Notes: generated by a model from the sequence alone, not told the origin. 64,000 bases of DNA from an uncultured Oscillospiraceae bacterium (GCA_900542145.1 UQMF01000003.1:144686-208685), one strand, 5' to 3'; positions 9,308-17,598 are shown, counted from the stretch's first letter. Translations and numbers: made by a program.

Positions 9308-9637
9308 TCACACCTGCATGTTGATGATGGTGTTGTAGGCGCTGAGAGCCTCGTTCTTCACCGTCACCAGCAGCTCGACAGCGGTGTTCGCCTTGGTGAT
9401 ATTCGCCTGGACCTGCGCGAGGTCGTCAATGTTGCCGAGCATGAGGTCGATGGCGTCGCGGTCAACCTGTTCGTTGGTTTCGACCACGTTGTCCACCATG
9501 CCCTTGAATACGTCGAGGAACGAAGCGTTCTCAACGTTCACCGAGTATTTCTGCCCGGACTTATCGGCGCCCATCGGGGTCATGGACTCCATGGGCTTCA
9601 TCTCTGTCATATTGCCTATCGCTACGAAATCAAGCAT
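9308..9637 (-). CDS. fliE: Flagellar MS ring-rod junction protein FliE
   Basis: FliE connects the MS ring to the proximal rod. The 109-residue product is the usual size and the C-terminal two thirds match the family: FLDVFKGMVDNVVETNEQVD, a DDLAQVQANITKANTAVEL segment and a KNEALSAYNTIINMQV end. The N-terminus is variable. It is flanked by flgC and fliF, 53 bases from each, which is the standard order in Firmicutes and supports the call for such a short gene. Confidence 0.93.
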   Translation of the reverse strand: MLDFVAIGNMTEMKPMESMTPMGADKSGQKYSVNVENASFLDVFKGMVDNVVETNEQVDRDAIDLMLGNIDDLAQVQANITKANTAVELLVTVKNEALSAYNTIINMQV

Positions 9638-9690
9638 CTGTCAAATTCCTTTCGTGGGGCTTTCCTGCCGTGTAATGCGCCGGTGTTCTA

Positions 9691-10149
9691 TCAGCTCTTG
9701 CCGATGTTGAGCGCCTTGGTCGCCATGGACTTTACCACCTCGAACACCGCAAGATTGGCGGAATACATGTTCTCCGCCTCGGTGGAATCAAGCTGCTCCG
9801 TGGCAACGTCCACGTTGGATTCATAGACGTATCCGCGCTCGTCCGCGAGGGGGTGAGTGGGGTCGTAGACCGGCTCCGCCGGGGTGGGGTCGTCAACAAC
9901 CTGCTTTGCCTCGACGCCGCGGTATTTTATGTACTTATGGTAATGCGTTTCGCCGGTGCCGAGCTTGGTGGCAAGGACGCTCTTAAAGGTCTTGTCCTCG
10001 CCGAATACCACCATCTGGCGCTTGTAGGCTTCCTCCGGGGTGGAGGCAACGTTGTCGGCATTGGCAACGTTCTGCGCGATTATGTCAAGTCTGAATCTCT
10101 CCGCGGTCATGCCGGAAAGCGGAATATTGAGCGAACTCAGGAATGCCAT
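9691..10149 (-). CDS. flgC: Flagellar basal-body rod protein FlgC
   Basis: FlgC is a proximal rod subunit. The 152-residue length is normal. The N-terminal helix has LNIPLSGMTAERFRLDIIAQ and then NVANADNVAST, the FlgC variant of the rod/hook ANxxT motif. The C-terminal helix has YVYESNVDVATEQLD and then the family end pattern AENMYSANLAVFEVVKSM. The gene starts 13 bases after flgB with a GGAGGG ribosome binding site. Confidence 0.95.
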   Translation of the reverse strand: MAFLSSLNIPLSGMTAERFRLDIIAQNVANADNVASTPEEAYKRQMVVFGEDKTFKSVLATKLGTGETHYHKYIKYRGVEAKQVVDDPTPAEPVYDPTHPLADERGYVYESNVDVATEQLDSTEAENMYSANLAVFEVVKSMATKALNIGKS

Positions 10150-10162
10150 ATGTTACCCTCCG

Positions 10163-10528
10163 TCACTTTGTGGTCATGGCAGTTCTCACCCGGGAGAAGT
10201 TGCCGTTCATGGAATTTATCAGCGCGTCGTACTGTATCTGCGCCTTTGCAAGTTCCGCCTGCTGGGTGTCGTTATCGACGTTGTTGCCGTCCGCCTGGTC
10301 GTCGGTGTGGCGGTCGATGTAAAGGCTCTGCACGAGGTTCAGCTCGGTATCAACGGTGCCGTTGCTGCGGAGCTTGTCCCGGAGCACGCCGGCGAAATCG
10401 AGGTACTTGCAGTTATAGTCGGGCGTATCTGCGTTGGCGATATTCTGGGCGATGATCTGCTGCTTCTGCCAGAGAACGGCAAGACCCTGTTCAGCCACGC
10501 GGAACGCATTGGTATCAAAAAGTGCCAT
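10163..10528 (-). CDS. flgB: Flagellar basal-body rod protein FlgB
   Basis: FlgB is the first gene of the operon and another proximal rod subunit. The 121-residue protein has the rod motif IIAQNIANADTPDYNCKYLDF near residue 30 and a C-terminal AQIQYDALINSMNGNFSRV helix, as usual for FlgB. The start at 10528 is preceded by AGAGGATA. An alternative frame extending to 10563 is not supported by any binding site. A sigma-A-like promoter lies about 75 bases upstream. Confidence 0.95.
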   Translation of the reverse strand: MALFDTNAFRVAEQGLAVLWQKQQIIAQNIANADTPDYNCKYLDFAGVLRDKLRSNGTVDTELNLVQSLYIDRHTDDQADGNNVDNDTQQAELAKAQIQYDALINSMNGNFSRVRTAMTTK

Positions 10529-10601
10529 ATATTATCCTCTCTATCCCACGGTGGAATTTCCATAAAATAGCATACTCCACCCTATAGCTATTCGTATTAT
10601 A

Positions 10602-10630
10602 ATTATACACCATTTCACCGCATATTGCAA
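10602..10630 (-). promoter_or_regulatory. Promoter of the flagellar operon
   Basis: On the minus strand TTGCAA (10625-10630) and a perfect TATAAT (10602-10607) are separated by exactly 17 bases, about 75 bases before flgB. This is a vegetative sigma-A-type promoter. No sigma-D (FliA) pattern was seen. It would drive flgB through flgE. Confidence 0.8.
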
Positions 10631-10867
10631 CAATTTTTTTCAAGATATAATTCTACGATAAGTAAAACATGCTACAAAAAAATGTAAATACACGTCATTG
10701 CTTTATTAAAATTTGTGCATTTTGTCATCTTCTGGGACTTTTTTGTGCATAGGTTACAAAACAAGCGTTACATTTTCTGCAAATTTGGCAATAACCCGGA
10801 GTTTTGCGCACCGGGTTTTACGGGGATATTTACCTGGGAATGGCGCATATCCGCCGCCATGAACCAC
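10631..10867. other. Intergenic stretch without recognised genes
   Basis: This is the larger part of the 396-base gap between flgB and the ABC permease. It is AT-rich near the flagellar promoter and has poly-T/poly-A runs. No ORF with a ribosome binding site, RNA family or repeat was recognised. It could hold activator sites for the flagellar promoter, but none is evident. Confidence 0.6.
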
Positions 10868-10900
10868 AAAAATCCCCCGGCCGTGAAACAACCGGGGGAT
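10868..10900 (-). terminator. Rho-independent terminator of the GntR-ABC operon
   Basis: The minus strand forms ATCCCCCGG/CCGGGGGAT (10872-10880 with 10892-10900) followed by five T residues. It lies about 25 bases after the permease stop. Confidence 0.88.
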
Positions 10901-10924
10901 CTAATTGGGGGAAGAAAGGTGTCA

Positions 10925-13285
10925 TTAAGATTCGTAAGTGGCGTACCGTGTGGGAATGTATTCCTGAATGATGTTATCCATCATCAGGGATTCAGCCATA
11001 TCCGCCATGTCGTCCGGGACGCGGAGTATCATGCAGGACGAAGCGCCTGCCATGTATTCCTGCCAGGAACCTGCCTGGGTCAGCACGATGAGGTAGTCGC
11101 CTTCCGTGTAGGTGTCGCCGCTGCCGCTCGCCGCCACAAGCTCCTCCAGGGTGGGGTCGCCGGTGTCCACCCTGCCGAAGGAATCGTATAGCGGGAGGTC
11201 GCCAATGGTATCCCCGGTGACCTCGGAGTACTCCTCCTCGGAGATATTGTCCGCCATTCGCAGCATATATTCAACGTCCACCCCATTGCCCTGCGCCCTT
11301 TCGATGAACGCCGCGCTGTAGCCTGCCGGAGTGAATCCGCCGGCGATGTCCATGCCCCAGCGGTCAAGCAGGGCGATGGTATTCTCCATCCAGTCATAGA
11401 CGACAATAGTCACGCGGTCTTGCGTTTCATGGGCATCGTTCTTCGTGAGGTCAATGCGGATAACGTTGTCCTTCCAGGAGTACTGCTCCTTGAAGAACTC
11501 CGGGCTTACCCGGGCGCTGTCCGCCCTTATCGCCGCAGTAAGTTCACCGGCGGCGCCGGCATTTGAAGAGAGGTCGGTGTACATTCCGTCTGCGGAAACG
11601 GATTCTATCTTGTAACCGTCAAGCAGTGATTCATTCAGACGGGAGAGGACATTGCTGCTCCAGCCCTCCGGCGAGAGCATCTGCGCCTTTACCTTTTCGA
11701 GGGTCGCGCTCGTCACGTCGTATTCCCTGAGGAGCGTTCCGCCGTCTTTCAGGACGTAATAGAGCGACACGGTGCACAAACTGTTCTTTTCTGCGAACAT
11801 GTCGCCCAGCGCTTCCTCGTGGATATCCCGGACAAGCTCCAGAAGTTCGTCGCCGCTCCGGGCGGTTATATTGAAGTAGCGGTCCGGGGAGGAGTAGTCG
11901 GTTTCGGTTTCCCGGTGGTCGAGGTAGGTCGCCTGGACGGACTTCACCTCCGATAACGCGGGGATATAGCTGCCGGAGCCGAAGCCGTTGCAGAGATTCA
12001 GCAGGGCGCATATCGCCGCACTGGCGGCAAGGGTGCCTGCCCAGCTGAGTACCGTCCGCCCGAACCTGCGGAAGTTCTTTCCGCTGATGAGGGACATGAT
12101 GATATAGAATATGAATGTGCCTATGATGGTGCCGATTATCAGTCCCAGAATAAAGTCTGAGCTGCCGTTTGTGCCGAAGGAGTCCTGGTTCCGCAGGTAT
12201 GCCGCAATGCTGTAGCATACGGGCATGACTATCGAGAAGATGACGATACCCGGGACTATGACGTCCGTTCCGCGGTAGACGAAGGACATTCCCACACGCT
12301 CTGCGCGGCGGAACTTCATCAGGAAGTACGCCCCGGCAAGAAGCGCCAGCGTGACGATCACCGCCGGGATAAAGTACTGCGCCTGCATGATGGGCGCACC
12401 TCCGACCATCTGGGAGGATATGCTGTCATAATAGCCGATGGTGGAGAACCAGGAATAGACCGTGGCGATCACCATGCCCAGCGGTGAGGAGGAGGTTATC
12501 GAATACATGGAGCTTGCGAAGCCGCCGGAATAAGGATCCGGCACTGCGCCGTAAACTCCGCTCTCCACCAGGAGAATCCCCAGGACGTGGATAACCGGGA
12601 TCGCAACGTTGACGAGCACCGGATAGATATACGCCTCGGCAGTCCTGCCGCAGACGGAGAGCGTCAGCAGGCAGACAGCGATCTGCATTACGCAGGCAGC
12701 GACTCCGGTGAACGCAGCCTGCCTTATTATCTCAAGGATAGCAGGGAACGCCGTGTCATCCTCCGGTACCTGGACGAAGGCGAGTATCAGCGTGCCGATG
12801 AGCGCCGCCGCGAGGTGCGGAAGAATGCTGACCGTGAATACCGCTGCGAGGTCGCCGAAAAACCGCGTGTTGTGGTTCACCGGCAGGGAGTAGTCCATGT
12901 CCACCGTGGTCCTGTTGTACAGGTAGCGGAATCCGCGCAGAGTGGTCACGAACGTGAATATGAACAGCGCCACCAGGCACAGCCCGGCAATAACCGCCGC
13001 GGTGATGGTCAGGGAATACATCGTCTGGAGATTGTTTTCAATGGAGTTCATCTGATCAAACGCCTGGGCGCCGCTGTGATTCTGTATCAGGTCGTTGTAT
13101 TTCTGGTAGTAGTCGTTGGAAGCGCCGCATGCCGCCGCAACCATCGCCGTCAGCAGCGGATAGCTCAGCAGGCTGAGTATAGAACACATGATCAGCTGGG
13201 GTCTGAGATACCGCACCTTATTGCGGTAATACGGCAGGAACTTGTAGAAAACCCCGGATTTAGCCGCCGAGTTTTGAGCTGTCAT
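10925..13285 (-). CDS. ABC-2 type permease with large soluble C-terminal domain
   Basis: This 786-residue membrane protein is the permease partner of the ATPase encoded just upstream. The start at 13285 (MTAQNSAAKSG) has GGAGGTGC upstream and overlaps the ATPase gene by 26 bases; a longer frame reaching 13420 lies wholly inside the ATPase gene and lacks a binding site. About ten to twelve hydrophobic helices span residues 25-450. The last 300 or so residues are hydrophilic, with many acidic residues, and probably form an external or cytosolic accessory domain. Its arrangement resembles Firmicutes YtrA-type GntR/ABC systems whose permease bears a DUF6449-like domain, but that domain name is a memory-based suggestion. 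Substrate is unknown; cell-envelope stress or peptide export are possible. Confidence 0.8.
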   Translation of the reverse strand: MTAQNSAAKSGVFYKFLPYYRNKVRYLRPQLIMCSILSLLSYPLLTAMVAAACGASNDYYQKYNDLIQNHSGAQAFDQMNSIENNLQTMYSLTITAAVIAGLCLVALFIFTFVTTLRGFRYLYNRTTVDMDYSLPVNHNTRFFGDLAAVFTVSILPHLAAALIGTLILAFVQVPEDDTAFPAILEIIRQAAFTGVAACVMQIAVCLLTLSVCGRTAEAYIYPVLVNVAIPVIHVLGILLVESGVYGAVPDPYSGGFASSMYSITSSSPLGMVIATVYSWFSTIGYYDSISSQMVGGAPIMQAQYFIPAVIVTLALLAGAYFLMKFRRAERVGMSFVYRGTDVIVPGIVIFSIVMPVCYSIAAYLRNQDSFGTNGSSDFILGLIIGTIIGTFIFYIIMSLISGKNFRRFGRTVLSWAGTLAASAAICALLNLCNGFGSGSYIPALSEVKSVQATYLDHRETETDYSSPDRYFNITARSGDELLELVRDIHEEALGDMFAEKNSLCTVSLYYVLKDGGTLLREYDVTSATLEKVKAQMLSPEGWSSNVLSRLNESLLDGYKIESVSADGMYTDLSSNAGAAGELTAAIRADSARVSPEFFKEQYSWKDNVIRIDLTKNDAHETQDRVTIVVYDWMENTIALLDRWGMDIAGGFTPAGYSAAFIERAQGNGVDVEYMLRMADNISEEEYSEVTGDTIGDLPLYDSFGRVDTGDPTLEELVAASGSGDTYTEGDYLIVLTQAGSWQEYMAGASSCMILRVPDDMADMAESLMMDNIIQEYIPTRYATYES

Positions 13286-14165
13286 AGCCGAGCACCTCCA
13301 TTTCGTAGATGAATATTTCCTCCAGGGACAGCGGAACTTCGTCGTAAAGCTTCGGGGAATGCTTCTCCACCGCCGCGCGGACTGCCTCCCGGTCGCCCCG
13401 GGCGATGAGATGTACAACACTTCCGTTCATCTCCAGATGGAGGATATCCACGCCGTCTGCGGATAATTCCTCCCGGGTGACGGGACCGTCAAACGCGGTC
13501 TGTATCTTGAACACGCTTCCCTTCACGCTGTCCAGCTCCCGGTCGAAGATGACCTTTCCGTTGTGGAGAAGTCCCACGCGGTCGCAGAACTCGTCGATCT
13601 CCCCGAGATTGTGGGAGCTGAATATGACTGTCAGCCCGGAATCCACCATCGCGTCTATCAGCATCTGCTTGACGATTATGCGCATGGTGGGGTCAAGCCC
13701 GTCGAACGCCTCGTCCAGGAACAGATACGGCGTTCTGCATGCTATTCCGCAGATGACCGCCGCCTGGCGCTTCATTCCCTTAGAGAAGGTGCTCAGGCGC
13801 TTCTTCATCGGCAGCCCGAGGGCGGAGTGCAGCTTCTGCCACAGTCCATCGTCAAAGCTGCTGTAAAAGCTCCTGTAATACTGCTTCATCTCCGCGAGGG
13901 TCATGTTGTTGAACTGCACCGTTTCGTCGTTGATGAAGAACACGCGCTCCTTCAGCGGCGCGTTGTCGTAGACCGCTTCGCCGTCGATGAGAGCCTCTCC
14001 GCCGTTCAGCCGGTAGATCCCGGAGAGCACCCTCATCAGCGTGGATTTCCCGGCGCCGTTGGAGCCGAGAAGTCCGTAGGCGCACCCCTCCGGAATAGTC
14101 AGGCTTATCCCGTCGAGGGCGTTCCTGTCGTCAAAGCGCATGACTGCGTTCTTTACCTCAATCAT
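13260..14165 (-). CDS. ABC transporter ATP-binding protein (YtrB-like)
   Basis: The 301-residue ATPase energises the adjacent permease. The Walker A motif GSNGAGKST is at about residues 34-42. The signature helix reads TFSKGMKRQAAV instead of LSGGQ, a variant common in ABC-2 exporters coupled to GntR regulators. Walker B is YLFLDEAFDGLDP and a switch histidine follows in IFSSHNLGEIDEF. The C-terminal approximately 80 residues form the accessory domain typical of BcrA/YtrB-type proteins. Its ATG overlaps the GntR stop by 4 bases, so the two are translationally coupled. Confidence 0.93.
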   Translation of the reverse strand: MIEVKNAVMRFDDRNALDGISLTIPEGCAYGLLGSNGAGKSTLMRVLSGIYRLNGGEALIDGEAVYDNAPLKERVFFINDETVQFNNMTLAEMKQYYRSFYSSFDDGLWQKLHSALGLPMKKRLSTFSKGMKRQAAVICGIACRTPYLFLDEAFDGLDPTMRIIVKQMLIDAMVDSGLTVIFSSHNLGEIDEFCDRVGLLHNGKVIFDRELDSVKGSVFKIQTAFDGPVTREELSADGVDILHLEMNGSVVHLIARGDREAVRAAVEKHSPKLYDEVPLSLEEIFIYEMEVLGYDSSKLGG

Positions 14166-14536
14166 GAATTACCACCCTTTCCCCATATTTCTTCTGCAAG
14201 GCTGTTAATCTGCTCCAGCGTGATGCCTGCGCGGCACGCCGCCCGGAGTTCCTCCCCGGTCCGGCGCAGAGCCTCGCTGCGCAGGGCGTCTGCGGCATTG
14301 TCCCCGGCGGAAACATAGCTGCCCTTTGCAGGCACGGAGTGTATCAGCCCTACCTGCTCCAGCTGGGAATACGCCTTCTGCACCGTGTTCGGATTTATCC
14401 CGAACTGCTTCGCCACCTCCCGGACTGCCGGCAGGCGCTCTTCCGGCTTCAGCTCCCCGGTGGAGATCAGCCGGGCGATACCGCTGCAGAGCTGCTCGTA
14501 GATCGGCTGTTTTCCCTCCAGCCGTATATTCAGCAT
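14162..14536 (-). CDS. GntR-family regulator, YtrA subfamily
   Basis: The 124-residue protein has only the winged helix-turn-helix domain plus a short helical tail, which is the YtrA subfamily form. Residues about 8-75 show IYEQLCSGIARLISTGELKP, then LPAVREVAKQFGINPNTVQK, then YSQLEQVGLI, the standard GntR pattern. YtrA-type repressors usually control the ABC transporter genes encoded directly after them and respond to cell-wall-active compounds. Here the ATPase start overlaps the stop by 4 bases. GGAGGAAGG precedes the start. A likely operator overlaps the promoter at 14579-14623. Confidence 0.92.
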   Translation of the reverse strand: MLNIRLEGKQPIYEQLCSGIARLISTGELKPEERLPAVREVAKQFGINPNTVQKAYSQLEQVGLIHSVPAKGSYVSAGDNAADALRSEALRRTGEELRAACRAGITLEQINSLAEEIWGKGGNS

Positions 14537-14578
14537 GGCACCTTCCTCCTTTCGGAATTCCAGATATTAGCGTATTAT

Positions 14579-14623
14579 CTGTATTGGTACAGTTATTGTA
14601 ACACAGTTAATACAGTTTGTCAA
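14579..14623 (-). promoter_or_regulatory. Promoter and probable operator of the GntR-ABC operon
   Basis: On the minus strand TTGACA (14618-14623) and TACAAT (14595-14600) are spaced by 17 bases. The same stretch is bounded by the inverted repeat CTGTATT...AATACAG (14579-14585 with 14609-14615), with an AACTGT direct repeat inside. The palindrome covers the spacer, the -10 box and the start site, as expected for repression by the encoded GntR protein. Confidence 0.75.
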
Positions 14624-14644
14624 GGGGGTAATCAAATTTTTTTC

Positions 14645-14674
14645 AAAAAAAATTGGCAGAGATCTCTCTCCGCC
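14645..14674 (-). terminator. Terminator after the HD-GYP gene
   Basis: The minus strand forms an 8-bp stem GGCGGAGA/TCTCTGCC (14655-14674, one G-T pair) followed by AA and eight T residues. It is about 50 bases after the stop of the HD-GYP gene and separates it from the GntR promoter. Confidence 0.8.
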
Positions 14675-14723
14675 ATAAAACGTTGAAAAAGTATACTCGG
14701 GCAGCATCTGCCGGAAAATTCCC

Positions 14724-15350
14724 TTAGGGGGCTTTTCGGCTGGCACTGTCGTCAGTGCCGTACGTTTCCTCCACGATCCACCAGTTATCCAGCATTGCCT
14801 TTGCAACGACCGGGTCGTACATCAGCCCGGAATTCCTCTTGATCTCCTCACGGACCTTCTCCAGCGGCATCGCCTTGCGGTAGGAGCGGTTGCTCGCCAT
14901 TGCGTCGATGGAATCACACACCGCAATTATCCTGGAGCCAAGCGGTATCTCCTCTCCCTTTGCGCCGAACGGGTAGCCCTTCCCGTCAAAGCGCTCGTGA
15001 TGGTGCAGGATTATCGCTGCGATACGGTCGAATTTGTGGCATCCGGCGAGGATATCCGCGCCTATCTTCGGATGCTGCTTCATCAGCTCCCACTCGGAAT
15101 CGTCGAGCCTGCCGGGCTTCAGCAGCACCTTGTCGGGAATACCTATCTTCCCGATGTCGTGCAGGTGTCCAGCTATGTGTATCTCCCGGGTCGTATCGTG
15201 GGAAAGTCCCAGCGCATGGCACAATTCGCACGCCATATCGCTCACCCTCCTGGAGTGATTCCCGGTGTAGGGGTCGCGTGCGTCCAGTGCGGAGGTTATA
15301 CAGTCAACGAGGTCGTGTTCCTCATAATTGGTTTCACAGTCACAGTTCAT
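14724..15350 (-). CDS. HD-GYP domain phosphodiesterase, single domain
   Basis: The 208-residue protein is an almost bare HD-GYP domain. The HD motif is in AGHLHDIGKIGIPD (residues about 60-73), the HHE segment is ILHHHERFDGKGYPFGAKGE and the RYR-type end is ASNRSYRKAMPLEKVREEI. HD-GYP proteins hydrolyse cyclic di-GMP (or related dinucleotides) with a metal centre; the GKGYP form is a mild variant of GxGYP. An N-terminal cluster MNCDCETNYEE has two cysteines but no clear sensor domain. No membrane segment is seen. It has its own promoter and terminator, so it is a single-gene unit. It could link signalling to the flagellar genes nearby, but nothing shows this directly. Confidence 0.9.
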   Translation of the reverse strand: MNCDCETNYEEHDLVDCITSALDARDPYTGNHSRRVSDMACELCHALGLSHDTTREIHIAGHLHDIGKIGIPDKVLLKPGRLDDSEWELMKQHPKIGADILAGCHKFDRIAAIILHHHERFDGKGYPFGAKGEEIPLGSRIIAVCDSIDAMASNRSYRKAMPLEKVREEIKRNSGLMYDPVVAKAMLDNWWIVEETYGTDDSASRKAP

Positions 15351-15394
15351 TTTTTCGCTCCTTCCGGAATTAGCTTTTGCTAATCCTTGCTTAT

Positions 15395-15423
15395 ATAATA
15401 TATCTTTTTGCGAAAAAAGTCAA
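15395..15423 (-). promoter_or_regulatory. Promoter of the HD-GYP gene
   Basis: TTGACT (15418-15423) and TATTAT (15395-15400) on the minus strand are spaced by 17 bases. A small hairpin ATTAGC-TTTT-GCTAAT (15369-15384) lies in the leader directly upstream of the ribosome binding site and could affect translation. Confidence 0.75.
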
Positions 15424-15446
15424 GGGGCGGAATCGCTTCCGCCCCT
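15413..15446 (-). terminator. Terminator of the 15.5 kb lipoprotein gene
   Basis: A 10-bp perfect stem AGGGGCGGAA/TTCCGCCCCT (15423-15446) is followed on the minus strand by TGAC and six T residues. It overlaps the -35 box of the next gene by one base, so the two units are packed tightly. Confidence 0.88.
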
Positions 15447-15459
15447 CTTTGTCCGTGAA

Positions 15460-16227
15460 TCAGCCCTCGGCAGTGCCCTCTTCAGCGTAGTCTGACATTA
15501 TCACCGCGCTTCCGGTCATACCGTCCGAGCCGGTGAGAGTCACACGGTTCAGCATGTACCACGCGGAAGTTGCAGTGTGGTCGTCAACCACGTCATACAG
15601 CTGAACCACTGCGTATCCGTCGTCGTTGTTCTGCACGTCTATGCAGCCCGGGACATACCCCTCCGGGCTGTTCGCCATGTAATAGCGCAGCGCGATCTGA
15701 CCAAGCTCCTCATTGGTGTAGAAGCGGAATCCCTCCGGGTCGTCGGAAACATACTCAAATTTCTCAACGGTGCCGTCCTCCCAGGTGAGGGTGACGCTGT
15801 CCTCCGTGATATCCGAGGGGACTGCGACAGTGTTGCTGTCCGAGGAGCCCATGTGGAACACCACGTTCCCGTCGCCGTATTCGTATTCAAATGCAACGCC
15901 TATCCCCATCTCGAAATTCTGGGTGGCTCCGCCGGTGCCGTCAGTGTAGAACAGGAAATACTCGCTGGTGCCGCGCCATACGCCGGGTCTGAACACCGTG
16001 GATTCCGCGCTGTCGGGGGATTCCGCGGTCTGTGCCTCGGCGGTGGGGACGGTGGGATCCTCCGGCTGCGTGTCGGGAGCGCTCTCAGCAGAGGTCACAT
16101 CGGAAGCAGCGGTCTGCTCAGCGGTGGAGGTCACGCCGGAGCTTTCCTCCGGGGAATCCGTCTTGCCGGACTGGCAGCCGGTCAGCAGCAGCGCAGCCGC
16201 TGCGATAAGTGCAAAATATCTTTTCAT
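15460..16227 (-). CDS. Putative lipoprotein of unknown function
   Basis: The start at 16227 (MKRYFALIAAAALLLTGC) is chosen for its AAAGGATA binding site and because it gives a perfect lipoprotein signal peptide with lipobox LLTGC, lipid-modified Cys at residue 18. A Ser/Thr/Glu/Pro-rich linker of about 60 residues follows, as is common for surface lipoproteins. The rest, about 170 residues, is a beta-rich, acidic domain with many aromatic residues (for example VWRGTSEYFLFYTDGTGGA), reminiscent of calycin or lipocalin-like folds but not assigned. No family name is offered. Confidence 0.75.
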   Translation of the reverse strand: MKRYFALIAAAALLLTGCQSGKTDSPEESSGVTSTAEQTAASDVTSAESAPDTQPEDPTVPTAEAQTAESPDSAESTVFRPGVWRGTSEYFLFYTDGTGGATQNFEMGIGVAFEYEYGDGNVVFHMGSSDSNTVAVPSDITEDSVTLTWEDGTVEKFEYVSDDPEGFRFYTNEELGQIALRYYMANSPEGYVPGCIDVQNNDDGYAVVQLYDVVDDHTATSAWYMLNRVTLTGSDGMTGSAVIMSDYAEEGTAEG

Positions 16228-16354
16228 GTCGTATCCTTTCTGACACATCAGTCTTTCTCAATGCCTAAAACATTTTTTAAAGTGTACCGTACGTTAGTGA
16301 AATCTTTGTGTCAGTATTGTGACAGCAATGTGATGCAAAACGATGTGTTCAAGC

Positions 16355-16385
16355 AAAAGGACTCCCTGCACCACGCAGGAAGTCC
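16355..16385 (-). terminator. Terminator of the ppa-maf operon
   Basis: The minus strand forms GGACTTCCTGC/GCAGGGAGTCC (16359-16385) with one mismatch and a short loop, followed by TTTTGCTT. It lies directly after the maf stop. Confidence 0.82.
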
Positions 16386-16392
16386 GTATCAT

Positions 16393-16965
16393 TCAGTTCA
16401 CGCCCATTGTGCGGAGCCGCTGATTCAGCTCCCCGACGGGAAGTCCCATGACGTTGTAGTAATCCCCGTCGATCCTCCGGACGAGCAGTGCGCCCCTGCC
16501 CTGTATCCCGTAGGCACCTGCCTTGTCCATAGGCTCCCCGGTGGCGACATAGGAGGCGATCTCCTGCTCGGTCAGCGGAAAGAACTCCACCGCCGTCCGC
16601 TCCGCGAAGGAAACGCACTCCTCCCCGGAGATCACCGTGACCCCGGTGTAGACGCTGTGCTCCCTGCCGGAGAGCCGCCGGAGCATTTCCGCCGCGTTCT
16701 CCGCGCTGTGCGGCTTGCCGAGTATCTCGCCGTCGATCACGACGACGGTGTCCGCGGCGACGATGGTTTCCGGGACTGCGCCGCCTCCCGGGAATTCGCG
16801 CTTCCTTACCTCATCGGCTTTCTGCCGGGAAAGGAGCAGCACCGCCTGTTCGGGGGAGATCCCCTCCGGGAGAATCTCCTCCCCCTGCGCCGGTATCACG
16901 CGGAATTCCGGCGAGATGAGCGCGATAAGCTCCCTCCGCCGGGGGGACTGGCTCGCAAGTATCAT
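16393..16965 (-). CDS. maf: Maf-like nucleoside triphosphate pyrophosphatase
   Basis: Maf proteins hydrolyse non-canonical or excess nucleoside triphosphates (dTTP/UTP type in many Gram-positives) and were first seen as septum-formation inhibitors. The N-terminus is the family signature ILASQSPRRRELI. The metal-binding region is VAADTVVVIDGEILGKP, followed by HSVYTGVTVI and the late block DKAGAYGIQGRGALLV. Length (190 residues) is normal. The start is taken as ATG at 16965, sharing one base with the ppa stop (TGATG); a GTG three bases earlier is an alternative. Expression is therefore coupled to ppa. Confidence 0.93.
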   Translation of the reverse strand: MILASQSPRRRELIALISPEFRVIPAQGEEILPEGISPEQAVLLLSRQKADEVRKREFPGGGAVPETIVAADTVVVIDGEILGKPHSAENAAEMLRRLSGREHSVYTGVTVISGEECVSFAERTAVEFFPLTEQEIASYVATGEPMDKAGAYGIQGRGALLVRRIDGDYYNVMGLPVGELNQRLRTMGVN

Positions 16966-17537
16966 CACTTGCCGCCCTTCGGGGAGTGCTCCGGCTTATA
17001 GGGGTGCAGCGGCGCGTAAATATCGTTGTAGTTCTTTATGCACTGCTTGATAACCTCTATCGCCTGCTTCTGTCCCATGACCTCGTTGACGGCGGTGGAC
17101 TTGCCCTCCAGCTGCTTGTAGACGGAGAAGAAGTGGCGCATTTCCTCAAAGATATGGCTTGGCAGCGCCTCGATACCGCGGTAAGCATTGTAGTTCGGGT
17201 CCTCAAAGGGGATAGCGATTATCTTTTCATCGTTCTTGCCGTTGTCCAGCATGGTGATAACTCCGATGGGGTAGCACTGCACCAGAACAAGCGGATCAAT
17301 AGGCTCGTTGCACAGCACCAGCACGTCCAGCGGATCGCCGTCGTCCGCGAGAGTGCGCGGAATAAAGCCGTAATTCGCCGGGTAGTGGGTGGAGGTGTAC
17401 AGTATACGGTCGAGGACGATAAGTCCGGTCTGCTTGTCCAGTTCGTATTTCTTCTTGCTGCCCTTCTCTATCTCGATGACCGCCATAAAGTCGTTCGGCG
17501 TAATGCGCGCCGGGTCGATGTCATGCCATATGTTCAT
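16965..17537 (-). CDS. ppa: Inorganic pyrophosphatase, soluble family I
   Basis: This enzyme hydrolyses PPi and drives biosynthetic reactions. The family I signature DDGDPLDVLVL is present at about residues 65-75, with upstream YELDKQTGLIVLDR and YPANYGFIPRT. At 190 residues it is the usual bacterial size. Two downstream acidic and Lys residues of the active site (FEDPNYN, HFFSVYKQLEGK) are visible. It has a good promoter and an AAAGGAGC binding site, and it is coupled to maf. The pairing of two pyrophosphate-related hydrolases is sensible. Confidence 0.95.
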   Translation of the reverse strand: MNIWHDIDPARITPNDFMAVIEIEKGSKKKYELDKQTGLIVLDRILYTSTHYPANYGFIPRTLADDGDPLDVLVLCNEPIDPLVLVQCYPIGVITMLDNGKNDEKIIAIPFEDPNYNAYRGIEALPSHIFEEMRHFFSVYKQLEGKSTAVNEVMGQKQAIEVIKQCIKNYNDIYAPLHPYKPEHSPKGGK

Positions 17538-17569
17538 AATATAGCTCCTTTCAGTTCTCTGGTGAATAC

Positions 17570-17598
17570 ATTATACAACTTTTGAGGATCATTTTCAA
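17570..17598 (-). promoter_or_regulatory. Promoter of ppa-maf
   Basis: TTGAAA (17593-17598) and TATAAT (17570-17575) on the minus strand are exactly 17 bases apart, placing the start site about 25 bases before ppa. Confidence 0.82.

Noticed and set aside
12587..13312. Plus-strand frame opposite the ABC permease
   Set aside because: Highly charged shadow of a membrane protein gene without a start signal.
14711..14743. Third full copy of repeat module B at the HD-GYP 3' end
   Set aside because: Only a short string resembles the module and the surrounding bases do not match, so it is mentioned only as a faint similarity.
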